Assembly: GCF_021134715.1 (NCBI RefSeq)
Contig: NC_060028.1
Span: forward strand, 7,710,501-7,774,500
Source: Daphnia pulex
Taxonomy: Eukaryota > Arthropoda > Branchiopoda > Diplostraca > Daphniidae
DNA length: 64,000 bases
Reading direction: 5' to 3'
The position numbers were made by a program, and so were the translations under genes. The notes beneath the pieces are model-generated. The model was not told the DNA's origin. It searched no databases and saw only the letters and a program-made list of their open reading frames with translations. Position 1 is the stretch's first letter, and every line of letters starts with the position of its first letter. Positions 1 to 13,909 of the stretch are shown in pieces.

Positions 1-795
1 TAATGTCCAGTCAAGTTGTTGTCGTGTTCCGTCAGGCGAGGAGGAACACGACCTCAGTTATTTGACTTTTTCTCTCCAAAAATTTTTATTTTTCTTTATT
101 TTTTCGGAATAAATCTTCAAATTTCCCCTGAAGAAGAAGAAAAGTATGGGGGGAAAAGGGAGACGGGGCGCGATAGCTGATTATATAAGCCAGGCAATAG
201 AGTAGAGAGACGAGAGCTTTATCTTTCTACGCTGTTGCGTTCCAGCAGCTGGACATTTCGACTGGAACAAAAGGCAGAACATGAGAAAAAAAGAAGAAGA
301 AAAGTGACTGGGCTATGCTGCCGAGCCCACGGAGAAAAAAAGTTTAAAAAAAAAGGGAAATGACAGAGAAATATCGTTGTCCGGCTCATGGGCACATGAA
401 GATGAACCGGCCAGATAACCCCCTCTCTTTTTTCTTCACCCTCATACACACCCCACCATGTCCTCCTCGGCAGTTATGTACAGGAGAGCCAAAGAAAAAA
501 GGTATACAACACACACACACTCTCTAGGCCGGCTGGCCATCCACTATCTTGGCATACACACATGATTATAGCCTGTGTACAGATAGGAACCTATCGACCC
601 TCGACGCTATTTGTCTCTCCTGTGAGCTGCTGGCCCATCTTTGTCCCATCTTTTTTTTTGTTTGTTTTTTTCTTCTTCTTCTGGTTTGGGCCGTTTGACG
701 CAACTTGTTGTGGGAATAGAAACCCCGACGGCCCCATTTTAACGAGTCCCCCGGTTATGACGTTTTGGAAAAATTTGTTTGATTTCGTTTATTAC
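1..795 (-). other. Intron 1 of the ems/E5-like gene (partial)
   Basis: This stretch follows the exon-1 splice donor (GT at 795-794 on the minus strand) and contains no homeodomain-coding exon, so it is read as the start of intron 1, continuing left of the window. It is T/C- and GA-rich with short CA runs near 511-520. Longer ORFs on either strand here are low-complexity and overlap the intron. Nothing else is supported. Confidence 0.6.
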
Positions 796-1564
796 CTGGC
801 GGGAAACGGTGGGAGGCGACAGCAGCTGCGGCGAAGAGTCGCTGCTGATGTTGACGGGCCTGGGCCAGCAGCCACCACTGCTGGGCGGCCAGACTGGATT
901 GCTGATCCGGCCGGATCATTCCGGCTGGACTGTGACTGTTGCCGGCCATGGCCGATTGTCCAGGAGGCGGTTGCGGAGGTGGTGGGAAGTTGGCCGGCGA
1001 AAAGGCCGAGCCCGGGTGATGAGGTGGGAAGAAATTGGGCCGGCCCGATCCCGGATGTTGTTGTTGTTGTTGTTGTTGTTGCTGTTGCTCGTAAAGCTGC
1101 CGGAGGTTGGCCAAGGCGGCCATGTCGAGATAAGGTGGCGGGTGATGGCCGGACGAGGCCGGAATGACTGACGCTGGATTCCACGACTGGAAGAGCGGCG
1201 ATCCAGGCCCGATAACGGCCGGCTGCTGTTGTTGCTGCTGGCCGCTCAGCCGTCGGATTCGACTGCTGGAGTGATCGGCAGTCGGACTGGCCGATCGGCT
1301 CGAGTCCGGTGTGACCGAATGGACCGGCGACGACTCTCTGGCATCTTCTTGATGGCCTCCGACGGCCGCCAATTTCTTCTTTTCCGTCGCCTCACTGACG
1401 GCCGACGACTTTGGACTGTTCCTCTTGTTGTTGTTGCCGCCGCCGCCCGTTCCCACTAGGAAGTCGATGGAGAATCCGATCTTTGGACGGGCAGCCGACG
1501 CCGGCATCGGCCCGGTCGGCGTCGACGGACTCTTGGATTCCGGAGTGGCCGCACGAGGCATCAT
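796..1564 (-). CDS. ems/E5-type homeobox protein, exon 1 (partial gene)
   Basis: Exon 1 of an empty spiracles/Emx-family transcription factor. The ATG at 1564 opens 256 codons ending in phase 1 at a GTAATA donor (795). Residues about 28-38 read [13 protein letters not shown], the eh1-like Groucho-binding motif typical of Ems/Emx proteins. Near the exon end the peptide WWLLAQARQ followed by RFPPG matches the same place in the second ems gene at 19.2 kb, and the donor has the same phase. The protein is rich in Ser, Pro and Gln, with a run of about ten Gln (1050-1090 region). The homeodomain exons must lie left of the window because nothing like them occurs at 1-795. In insects ems and E5 are neighbouring paralogues that pattern head and brain; this may be the E5 counterpart, but exon 1 alone cannot decide the orthology. 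Confidence 0.85.
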
Positions 1565-4500
1565 GCTGCTCGTTTGACTCTTTTCCGACCTCTTTCCAGG
1601 CCTTTTTTAATTTGAATTTGAATTGAATTTCGGGGTTTTTCGTTTTCTGCTGCTGGCCACAAAAATCGAAAATCAAATCACAATCACAAAACACACTGAA
1701 AAACACACAGAGCCACTCAACACGACACTTAAACTCACACACACGTCACACCGAAATTAGCACCAAAAAATGTTGAGTCGATTAAAAGTTGAATTTTACA
1801 AAATTCCACTCGTAGTTGTACCTCGTTGGGTTTTTAATTCTCTGACACGCACAAAATCACGAAATTTAAACAAACCAAACAGTTGAGTTTGTGGGTTATA
1901 TTGTTTTGAATTGACGCAATAATAATCAAAATTCACAACGACCAACGACGCAGGGCGATCTGCGCACTTCTTGCCCGGCGCCCGGCTCTTCTCTTTCTCT
2001 CTTTCAACCAGCAGCACAGCCGACACACCGTTCGGTTGTTGGGCCGTTGACACACACACACACACTCACACACACTGAACAACTCACATGCCAGGCCAGC
2101 CAGCCAGGAGCGGACAACACAAAAGAAGCGAGTGGAGAGTTGGAGAGACGTGCCACAACCGAAAACACACGTCACGACCGTTTTTTTCTTTCTTTTTTCT
2201 TTCGTTTATCCAGAGAAATTTCGTTTCTTTTTTTCTTTTTGGGGTTTGTTCAGAGAGGCCAGGCCACGCCCACATGGGTTTCCGAGGGGGATGGAGTGCC
2301 GGTTGGAGAGACAAACGGGGAGGAGCCGGACGAGTCGAGGGGGGCGACCGCGTCGACTGGCGGCGACCAATCGGATGGCCGGCCACTCGTTCGGCCCGCA
2401 CAGGACGAACCGCATAGGGCAGGCCCGTTTGTTGCACGTTTGATTTTTTCCCACTAATATTTTTATGGGGCGCGCGCGCGCTAGCTGGCCCCGCTGGCCA
2501 TTATCGGCATCCTAACGCGCATTCCGCGCACAATATCCTCCTCAATTTTTATATTTTTTCAATTCGATTGCGATCGACTCTCGGATTTTCTTCTTCTACC
2601 TTTTACCAACCAACCAACCGAAATTGGAATCAACGGATTTGGAGATTTCTTTGACCGTCTGAGAAGAAATAAGAAGGTAGAGAGTTAAATTCCGGAAGGT
2701 GTAATGCCTTTACGGCCGGATGGAAAACCTTGAGAAAATATTTCCCAGCTCAGCCTAGTAGATTTTGAGTTGTGCGTGTTATTCCAGTCGAGCTGGAGAT
2801 GATTTATATCAATTTGAAACGACGACGGTGGATGGCCAAAGTATTTCGAGAAACTGGGAAATTTCCATCCGGCTGGCTGGTTGTGTGTGTCTGTGTGTCT
2901 ACAGCCACAGCTAGTTCGAGATGGATAGAGCCCGGCTGGGAGATGTTGTCGACCGCGCCGCGCTGACAACGGACACATTTCATCTGGCTGTCCTCTTCCG
3001 TCAAAAAGACAAAATTTTATATTTTTGGAGGGGTTGCATCTATTTGGGAGAGACTAGAATAAGAAAAAAAGAAAATTGACCAAATCTTTGATAATATAAA
3101 AGAAAAGCCCAGCTGCGGTGGTACGGACGGCTCAAACAAATGAGCATCAACAGCTGTGCGGGATCTACTCTCCCACCGCGGAATTAAAATTTAGACGCGC
3201 CCATCCATTTAAGTGTTTGAAATTTTAAAATGCTGCGACGACAGATTTGATTTCATCGTTTTTAAAACTCTTAACTCTCAAATTTATTCATCCCCTTTTT
3301 AAAAAAGAAAAATTTTGTCACAAAGAAAATTCATCAAATGAACTCAATTGCTGGAAGGGGCCGTGTAAGTTGCAACAAAAGTAAAGGGGGGGATAAAGGG
3401 TGATGGGGTGTGGGAATGATGGCCCAAATCCGCATTGATAGAGTGTCTATCCCATCCATTGATTGTGATGAAAAGAAAAGACGTTTTTCTCTCCTCTCTA
3501 TAGTACATAGAGAGAGAGAGACGGAACAGTTGTATCAACAGTTGACGAGATGTTGCCGGCCCTTGAATGGAACGGCTGACAGCCGAATTCATATATCATG
3601 ACGGATATATATATGTACTCTACGGCATACAGCACATCCTCTGCGCTCTCTCTATCGTTTCTGCTCTTTTGCCCAGGGACTCGATGGCTGGGCCATTGAC
3701 ACCACCGGTCCTCTCCCTTCTAACAATAATGGTAATAATAATAACAGTCATAATAATAAGCGAGTCGATTGGCTAGAAAAAGACGAGTAAAGCCAAGCGT
3801 CATTAATCCCCCCCCCCCTCTTTCTCTATGTGTGTGATCGCCAGCTGCTGGCTGGCTGGCTGGTTGCTCTTCCTATATACATTTTATATATACTGCCGGC
3901 CAGGATATAGCGGCCAATTCCGGTTTCCATCGATATAGATATAGATAGACTCCGCGCTGGCTGGCTGCTGGAGGCCTACACACAGCATCAATGTTATTTC
4001 ATTCAATTGATTTAGGAAAAGGATCACTCCTACCAGTTATATGATTCGACTCTTCTTTCTCTCTCCACACGGCCAGTTTGATCCGGCGTGTCCGGCTCAA
4101 CGATTTTGAATGGGATTTCGGGTGGGGGGAGTCCCACAAAAAAAAATAGTCATCCCGTCTCTTTTTCTAGAATTTTTATTTTATTCGATAGGCGATGAAA
4201 AGTCTAGAAAGAAAAATTCTCCTTTTTTTCTTATATTTAACACAATATCACAACACCAGCAGACACTTTGAGAAGGGAGAAAATATGGAGCCGACAGATT
4301 TACGACGTAACCTGCACCTTCTATCTCTCTCGCCCGTTTCGTGCTCACTGGACATATAACACACGGAACCGAACAGAAAAAAAAAGATGATGATGTTTTT
4401 ATATCTGTTTATGTACGGTATATTAGGCTACTGGATCCCATTGAAAGAAGAAGAAGAAAGAAAAAAACGTCCCACGTTATTATGTGCGTAGTGTGTCCAT

Positions 4501-7500
4501 TTAATGGCCAGCCTCACGTGATGGAAAGAAATTTCTATTTGACGATGTGGCACTCTTTCGATCGGCTCCAGTCACACACACACTCAAACAACCGCGCGTG
4601 AATAGATTTTCTTTTTTCTTTTTTTCTAACAAAAATATCAGCTGGAATGCAGAGGGCCATGTGCAACCAGTGAGCCAATGTTTATTATTGTATAGATGAG
4701 ACGATGCTATTGAGATGGGAATGATTCATTTGAAACGCATCAACAGCGTCATCTCTAGCGAAACTATCAGATAATTGATGGCGATATCCTAGACTTCAAA
4801 AATGATTTACAAATGGGGGGGGAAACCCAAAAATAAAAGTCTGAAATTTCAATCACATAACGGCCGCATCTTATAGACACGTTGGAAATTTCTGGTGTAT
4901 ATAACCCGTCTAACATCCGGACTTTTTTTTATAGATATATATTTTGTTCTAACCCACGTCGAAAAGAGATGGGCACGTCGCGCGGTTGTTGGCTTGTTGG
5001 TGATATATTTCCATGTGTGCCCACTTTGTCTTGTCTTTCACTCGAGTAGTACAAGTTGTTTTTTCTCTCTTTCTTTTCTCCCCTCCGCTCAATTCCGTTG
5101 ATTCTTTTCCGTGTTTCCCCCCATTGTCTGAGTCCTACACACACATACGTAGTACGTACACACACATGTATATCTGTGATAGCCCAGCCGTGATGGATGA
5201 TGGATGGTTTCAAGATACAAATCATCAGCATTTTGAGCTGCTGTTGCTCCCTGATGCTTTGAGATTCTTTTGTTTCCTTTGGTTCTTTCTTGACTTCTGA
5301 CAGATCTTCATCATCATCGTCGACTTGGTCGTCATCATACGGCAGCAGCCCCAGTGCCAGTTGATGTTTCTCTGAAAGAGAGACGGGGCCCAGCTAGACG
5401 GGCTCGTGTCAAAGGCTAACAAGCCCATCACGGCAGAGGCTCGACTGGGGCAGCGGGGACCCCAACATCAAAACCCCAGTCGATAGATACCCCCGAAAAA
5501 ACACGACCGAGAGACGATGATGATGATGACGACGACCCGGGCCCCGTGTGTTTATAAACGCAACCAAGATCCTATTCAATTATTCATGTGTATAGTATGT
5601 TGCGCCCGGGCAAGAGAGAGATTGGAGGGACCCAGGCGAGCTGGGGGGGAGTTGACGGGCGCCTCGACGGGAATCCCAAACGTCCTGTAATATATTTTTC
5701 AGACACACTCGGCTGTTCAAAATGTCGAAAGAGAGAGAGAGATGGAAAATATATATTTTTTCCGGTGGTGGAGAGGCGCATATTATTCCAATCACTTTCG
5801 CTGAAGCGCTTGGCTGCGTGTATATCTCAATCCATCACCAACTCCCACCGATCTGATGGCCGATGGATTGTCTGTACAATGAGGCCCATCTTTCTCTCGA
5901 GTTTTCCTCCCAGTAACAGTTGCGCATCTCATTAACGTGTCTCGAAAAATATGAAAGAAAAAGAGACACCGGTTCTTTTATAATTGGCCGGCCCGTTGGG
6001 GCAAATGGATTGCTCATCATCAGCAGCAAATCCTTGAGCTTCCATACACACACAGTGTGTGTAATTGCTAATCACGCTCCGGAGAGATGGCAGCTTCTTC
6101 TTTCTGCTGATGATGTTATTCTGTAAACTAAATTCAGTTGTCGGCCATTTTTCTCTCTCTCTCTTTTATTCCTATTATTCGCCTTTTTCAATTTCGAATG
6201 CCATCCATCAAGTGATGTGAGCCGAAAAGATCCGCACAAAATCCTATTCAAAAATCTACACACACATACATACACACACTGGAATTGTATACATGTCCGG
6301 AGTGTCAATTCTACCGCCGGCCGGACAGAGTCCCTTTTTTGAAAAAAAATCTCCGGTGGTGGTACAAGCTTATATAGAACTAAACTAAACTATATGTGAG
6401 AGTCAATAAAACTGTAGATTCGGTGGTGGTGGTGGGTCAAACAGATTTTTGTAAGGGGGGGGACCTGGCACAAAAGTCATTAAGAGATGGATGGACTTTT
6501 GGCAGCCTCTCCCATTTTGGCCACGGACCCCTCCGACTTTTGCTGGGCCCCGACCGTTTAAAAGAAAATTTGAACAACCCAAAATTGAAAATCAACGTGG
6601 AAAAACGAAAGCCGGACAGTTCATATACTCTGCATCGAGTCTATTAGCTTTTGAACAGGAAAGAAAAAAAAAGAAACTGGGAAAAGAGAGTGTCGGAATA
6701 AGGAGGAGGGCCCTAATATAGTTAATGTCTAGTGCCATCGTATACCGATATACTGTTGGTATAGAGAAGAAGAAATCTAAAGGCGACAAGTCACATGGAG
6801 AAGATGGGAGGAGGGTCATACTATTTGATTTCCATCTTCTTCTTCTTCTTCTTTTTTCTAGCCCCCTTTTTAAAACTAAAAGATTTTGGCGCGCTCATTC
6901 CGAACATTACAAACCGCATGATGTCCTCCAGTTCCAGAAACAAAAAAGAGACTAAAGAGAAAAGAAAAGAAAGAATAGTTCAAATAAAAATCAGGGGAAT
7001 GCGGAGAGGAATAACTCAACCTGTGCCCCCACTTTGTTTCCTCTCGCGATTTATAATTGGGAGAGATGGAGGGGGGTGAATTTCACAAACAATTCATCTC
7101 CTTCTCTATATACCTTCAGTCTTCTTCTTCTTCTTCGGTGTATGTAGTACGAGACAGGTCAGCGGGGAGTCCATCATGTCACCTGCAACGTTGTTTGCTC
7201 TTCACCTTCTTCTTCTTCTTCTTCTAGCCCCTCACATTTCTCCGGTCCCTTTTTCTTCTTTTTCTTCATTTTTTTCATGTCCAGCCAAAATATCTACGCG
7301 GCTATTTCACACACACACACAAAAATAAAAAAAGACTAACACAAAAGAAACGAGAAATACCATCACACGCAGTTTTTTGGATTGTTTGGGAAATGTATTC
7401 AGATGTAGAGCGCAGCAAAGGGGAAACTCGAACCTAATTGCCTTTAACGCCTTCCCCTTTGTAATTTAAGGCAATCATTTGGTGAACTATACGTATACGT

Positions 7501-10099
7501 TTCCCGTTTTCCTTATATTTCTTCTTGAATTTCGTTTCGTTGAATTTTTTGTTTCTTATTTCTTTTTCTTTTTTCTCTCTCTCGACACCTCATCACAAAT
7601 TTGTTTGGGTTGCCCGGCATTGAAATGTCAGCCTAGTCGAGGGATTTTTTTTTTGTTGTTTTCTGGCGTCTGTCCGACGTGTGTGTGTAAAAGTCGGTTG
7701 CGTATGCTGGGGGGATCCACCTCTGAATAGCGGCCGACTCATTAACGCGGCGTTTACGTCGGGCTGGGCTGCTGCTGGAAGTCACGAGGAGCTCTTATAA
7801 GAGACGCCACCCTTTCCTGTCTATCGATTTCTCTATTTTCCAACTTTTCTTTCTTTTCTTTTTTTAAATTGAACAATTCAGACGACCAGACAGCCATTTC
7901 ACAAATTAACAAACAATTAAAGTCTTGCCGGAGACTTGGAGCCAGCCAGGGCCGGCCGGTGAGATGTGATGATTTCAGTCGGCCGTGAGAGCAACACACA
8001 CTTAGAAATTGATGCGCGTGCCGCTGCATCGGTTTCGAGACTTGTAAACCGCATCGGAGAGATTACATTAAATTACTACACTCTTGCTATATATCTATCA
8101 TGTGGCGAGACGATTGATTTATTATTCACCCCCCTCCCATCATCATCTCAAACTTTTTTGTTTTTCTTTTGGGGTGGCGCTTTGATTATATTTTTCACGT
8201 GCTTATTATTATTACACAACGATGATGATATGGGGGATGATGATGAGAGAGAGAGAGAGGGAAGAAGTTTTTGAAGCATTTGAGCTGCCCGCCACCGTTT
8301 GTCTGGGAAATTTGTTGTTTTTTTCGAAAAATTTAGGCGCCAACCGACGCGACGACAATTGATTGAAAAGTTTTTAACTTTTTTGATTTTTGATTTGTAA
8401 ATTCTTTTTCCGTGGTATTTACGAAACGAACTGGCGTTATTATACAAAGCGTTACAGTTTTGATGAGCCAATGTATGCAAATGATTGGCCCTTTAGTTTC
8501 ACGGTTTCGTGATTCGATGAAAACGAATTGAATCGAAAGAGATGGAGAGACGACAGACGATTGATTGATTCGATTAACTTTTTCTGGATGGCCATTTTTG
8601 GGGCGTTGTTCTCTCGGAAAATCGTGTTCATTATGCAGTTATTATTCAAAACTTCCAAAGCGAAAAAAACAAAATAAAAATGAAACAAACCGGCTAACGC
8701 TTTGTCTGTCATTCAAAAAAATACGAACCATATTCACTGGGCACTGGTGTCCAGTGTCACGTATATTCTCCATGTGTGTTCTCTTCTCTTGTAAATTTTG
8801 TCTAGAGGAAAGAAAGAAAAACTGTGAGACTGTTACAATAGTCGCTCATCAAACCAAACATTTTGAAGTTCAACGGACGGTAATTGGAGAACCGGCCGAG
8901 GGTCGAAAATGATTTTTCTCCACTTCGCAACCGAAAAAAAACCAAATAAGAAAAACCCACGGGACAATTGGCCGTGCGTGCCGAGAGCGTCACGGGTACT
9001 TGAATTACATTTTCCAGCTAATGAGGTTCCACTTTATTTTTTCAAACTTCAAACGGAACGACGCTCATTAAGTGTTTTTCCCCCCTCCAAAAAATTAGAA
9101 AAATGTGTTCATTTCGCTCGTAGCTCTCGTAGTTCTCGACGTATAGTCATCTAGAATGTATTATAGGCTTATTATAATAGGGTGCTGGCGGTCCATCTCT
9201 CTCTCTCGACAAACACACTGTGAACTGCTCCTCCCCGAAAAACCTCGAAAAACAAAATCTCTTAAGGAATTGCTGGGGGATCACAAAAATTGATCCTCTC
9301 CTCCGCACAAAAGAGGAGAAACAAAAAAACAGCCCAAAAGATTTGTTTCTTTTTCAAGTTTTTACCGACGGGCCGCTTGCTATCGCTTGACTGTTCCCGA
9401 GGTATTTAGCCATTTTGGCGATCTGGTTCTTAATTAGACTTTAGGCACCGACACACACACAGATAGATAGATAGAGAAGAGAAAAGAAAAGAAAAATTTG
9501 AAAGAGAAGAGAAAAAGCTAGCGCCGCTAGTCTTGTACCTACACGGCCCGGTACATGATGTGCGGCGCTTGTCCGGCATGTTAGACTTTGTCTAATCTTC
9601 TTCTTCTTCTTCTTTGAAATTTCGCGGCTTTTGGTACTACTACATGAGAGTAGAGATCAAAAGAGACAAGTTGTTTCTTCTTCTCGGCATTTTTGTGCGT
9701 GTGTGTGGACATTGGATTTATCATATCACCCGCACTTTGTTGTTTGGGCTAGCGAAAACATTTTTGGCGGACATTCTTTTTACTTTGGATAAATTTTGCG
9801 GCGAATTTTTTCTTTCCGGGAATTAAATATATATTTCCCACCGTTTTTCGATGTTGAAAAAAGAACAAAAATGATTTTTAATTGAACGTGATACGAAGAG
9901 AAAAGAAAAATAAGTGAATAAAAATGAAAATGTAAGAGTCTGACGCGCGTGAGAATGATTCTCTTGATTCGGCAATCACACAAGCAACAACACGCCGTTA
10001 AATCAGATGTGGAATCCGAGAGTCGGGGTAGAAAACAACAACAATAACGTGACGCAGCGTTCAAAGCCAAATGCAGCACATCCAACAGTTGAGCGTGTC

Positions 10100-10174
10100 G
10101 ATGATGATGATGATGATGATGGGAACGGCAATAGAGAGAAGAAAAAACTCCTTTTTCTTCTTCTTCTTCTTCTC
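10100..10174. repeat. Microsatellites (GAT)n and (TTC)n
   Basis: A (GAT)n run at about 10100-10120 is followed by a (TTC)n run at about 10153-10174. They produce Asp-, Met-, Phe- and Ser-rich spurious ORFs on both strands. Confidence 0.85.
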
Positions 10175-12226
10175 TCTATGGTGTCGAAGGAGGAGAAGGA
10201 GGATGTGTCTTGCGGTGATTGTTGCGACAAACAAGGCGAAGAGTCAGCAGCACGCGGGAATGAGCTAACAGAAATGCAAATGTGATTGGAGGGGGCGCAA
10301 AAGTTCTTTTTTTTTCTTCTGGTGGGAGAGAATATGGAAATAATAGAAAAAGATTAACCTGGACGGACGCAGGGGGCAATGAATGAAGATGTTTCTTTTC
10401 TTTTCTTTCTTTCTTTCTCCTGTTTGATAAATTATTGACAGTGAAATAATCAAATCATCAATAAAACATGCAACTTGCAGCTCCGTCTTCTACTACTCCC
10501 CGATGGATAAATAGATGCCAGCAGTGTGTACACCACCTATATCAGGATATACCCAATACATTTTCGATCATTTCTTCTTCTTCTTCCAGCGGGGGGAACA
10601 AAATGGTAATATTATATAAGAGAGAGAGAGAGAGAAAAGAGATTGTATGTCAGCTGAGAGAGAAAGAGAGAGAGAAATGGGTGGGCGCAGCTGATAGCCG
10701 AGTCATAAGGCTCATACGCCAGCGCCCCCCCGTCGCTCTTCGTAAATGTTTTCCTTTTTACCAATTACGATAGATCCAACTATTATGTATATATGTCAGG
10801 GGGGGGGGAGCATTCTATAAGACTCTCGGCTGCCGGACGGACGGACGGCCAACCCACATGTAACACACAAAACGCGATGTGTTGTAGACGTGTAAACGAT
10901 GACGTCCTTCTATATCCCCCCCCTCTTTTTTGGGTTCTCCCGCGGACGGACACGGACGGACGGACACGGACGAAATGAATGCATCATGTCTCATGATCAA
11001 ATTCAATTGTGTTTCCGACGTCTACCTACTCTATACTCTCGACTATGTTTAGACATATCTAATAAACGCACCGGTGACTGGCCAGCAACAACAACAACAA
11101 CGGCAACAACGGCCAAATGGCATTAGATCTTATTCGTTCGTGTTTTGTACGTAGATTCGATTTGGGTTTTGATTCGGAATGTGTAAACGAAAATGATTTT
11201 TCGGTGCGGTGGTGGTGATGGTGATGGTGGTGGTGGTAGGGGGGGGGATATAGGGCCAAAAGGGGGAGGGATGATGATGGGCGGAGTCAAAAACGTTTTC
11301 ACGGATAGTCTCCGCCCGTCTCGGTCGCGCTCCTGGGTAAGAGACGATGCCCGATGTGTCGTTATTGCCCGATGCGTACGTGCGGAAATGATAGATAATA
11401 TTGACGCATATGTATATTTCCAGATTTATTTGGTTGCGCATATTATTTAGACGAGTGGATCAAAACGTTCATAATAAAATATAAAAAAAACGAGGCATCT
11501 GGCTTCTCTAATGATGTGACTGAGTGTCTGTCTGCACGGATCTTTTTCGCCCAGTCAGAACATGTTTAGAGAGAGTTTGACGGCCAGTTTAGGGCGTCTG
11601 TATCGTCTCCTATTAAACAAAATTCGAGTCCTGATTTATGAGACGACACTGAGATTTTTCAGTCGAAATTTTCAAAGGAAAAAAAAAGGAAATGTGGTGC
11701 CAAGTCTGCTGGTCTCTATCTCAAGTACGGATGCGATGATTCTTTAAAAAAATAAAACGTCTCACTCTTATCCCATTTCCCAACACTCTCAGCTCACATA
11801 TCGATGATTTACGATGGTAAATAAGACCCCGAGCCCGACCTTTGCGATGATGGGCGACTGTTTCGCATCGGGGGGAAAAATAACGGATGACATATACCCA
11901 ATCGAAATTTCAAATCAAGTGAATAAGAGATACCAGAAAAAAATAAAAATAAAAATGATAATCATAAAAAATGTTCAACAAACTGCGCTGGTTTGACGGA
12001 GGCAGCAATCATCGTGCGCACCGCACATGTACATCTAACTGCGTAGATTCAATTATATCAAAAGGACAAGACAGCAGGCATCGGCGTGATGCATTTGATA
12101 TTCTATTCGGGACACGAATAAATCTGTACAAGAGAATAACACATTTTCATTATCGACCTCTCGACCCTTTGCTGCTGACCCCCCCACTACGTTCCGTTTT
12201 GGCTGGATAGATATAAAATAAAATAA

Positions 12227-12248
12227 CAGCAGCAGCAGCAGCAGCAGC
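12227..12248. repeat. (CAG)n microsatellite
   Basis: Seven consecutive CAG units in noncoding DNA. Similar short tracts occur at about 14873-14887 and, as CTG, at 21689-21709. Confidence 0.85.
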
Positions 12249-13889
12249 CGTAGTATAGCCTGTTATGTACAGCAGTAGGTGCGCGCATATTTGCCTATTA
12301 GACACACAACGAGCTGGAATAAATCTGGCGCGCGATTCAAACATCCATATTGTTTGTCTCGAAAGTCTCCTTCTATATTCCATCTAGGGATATTTTTCTC
12401 TTTTCCTTTTGTATACATACACGGAGTGCCATCGTTGGCGGTTGATCGGCTACATAATGGATGGGAATTATATTTATAAATTCGTTTTTTTTTTCTTCTT
12501 CTTATTTTCTTTTCTTTGTATAGAGGCCCCCAAAAAAGGGACCAAGGGGATTGGTCCGTATACAAATGGGCAGGGTGTATATATAATACGTGATATCTAT
12601 TCTATATAAACTCTACAAGTAAAGAGACTTCATCAAAATATCATTTGGGAGTTGCGCAAAAAAAAAAATCGTCTAATAATTTTTTCCAGCCGTTCCATTG
12701 GCCGAATTCTTTCAATAGAAAAAGTTATCCGATGTCAATCTGAAAAAAAAAAAAATTTTCTAGCCGTCAGGAGGGGGAAATCTAATAATAAGAGGGTCTC
12801 TCTGTCAACTAAAAGTTCAATCGACCCTACATGTGTGTGTAGTAGTACTAGCTGGGCGATTGCTGGGGCTGGGCTCTAAAGCGATCACCCGCCGAGCCAA
12901 AGAGCCAGCGAGAGAGAAGAGTCATTCACAAGCTCTTTTGATATTGTGTGTGTGTGTGTGTATGTTGTTGTTGAATGGTTATCACAAAAAAAAAGAAGGG
13001 AGGGTGGAAAATGAAGAGCCCAGCGCCTTTTATTATTGTCGGACCGGGGCTCTTGACAAGGTGCAGATTAGCGTGAACTAACGCGGCAGCGCTTGGCCAT
13101 TTCACGTCTCTTTTGTAGCCGAATTATGTCTCCTTTCTCTGTCCCCTCCTTTTTGATTCCTGGGCCAGCAGCTAGCAGTAACACTGGACTCTCTCTCTCT
13201 CTCCTGTGTGTGTACCGTACTACCCCCTAGTCGACGTCAACATCAATTTCACCCAGTGATACATGCATTTTTCCGCCCCATTCAGAGTGGCCATTGTTAG
13301 ATTTTTCAGTCTTTGGCACAAGTATGTATAGCTAGAGTGTCCCCCCCCTATGTAGTTATATACCACGACCGCCATCTCGCTTGTGTGTGTTGTATGGACG
13401 GCCCTGTAATGTTGTTTGTACGTTCCCACTCTAGCGAGCGAGCGAGTCGATCGAATGGAGAATGACTTTCCAATGTGAATACATCTTTTAATGAAGTCGC
13501 AAGGGAGAATAAGAATAAGAAAGAAAAGCGACTAGTCTTTTGTATACAATTTGTTATATAGACGCCAACCAACAATGAGAGCCCTAATAACAATATCAGT
13601 GCTGGAAAATGATTGAATTACTTGATTGTGTCTAACAAACTGATTAGATATTATTATACGTCTGATATTCGACTATTTCAATAGAGAATCTGTACACGTC
13701 CCTGTATAGTTAGAAAGAAAAACGGTGCTGATGGAAATTCCATTTTTCATCGAAAAAAAAATTGTTTTTGAATGCGGCGCCAAAAAGCCGACCAAGAGAG
13801 CGACGGGCTTGCAGCTCAGCTCTTTCCCATTTCCTGTCCCTTCCCTCTGAAACTTCCTCCCCATCCTCTACATACATACATAAACACTT

Positions 13890-13909
13890 GAGAGAGAGAG
13901 AGAGAGAGA
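13890..13909. repeat. (GA)n microsatellite
   Basis: An uninterrupted GA dinucleotide run. It is one of many GA/CT tracts in the 2-28 kb interval. GA tracts in arthropods can be bound by GAGA-type factors, but nothing here shows function. Confidence 0.8.

Noticed and set aside
562-1184. Long plus- and minus-frame ORFs overlapping homeobox exon 1
   Set aside because: Low-complexity antisense or shifted-frame shadows of the Gln/Pro-rich exon; the minus frame with FSID and WWLLAQARQ motifs is the real one.
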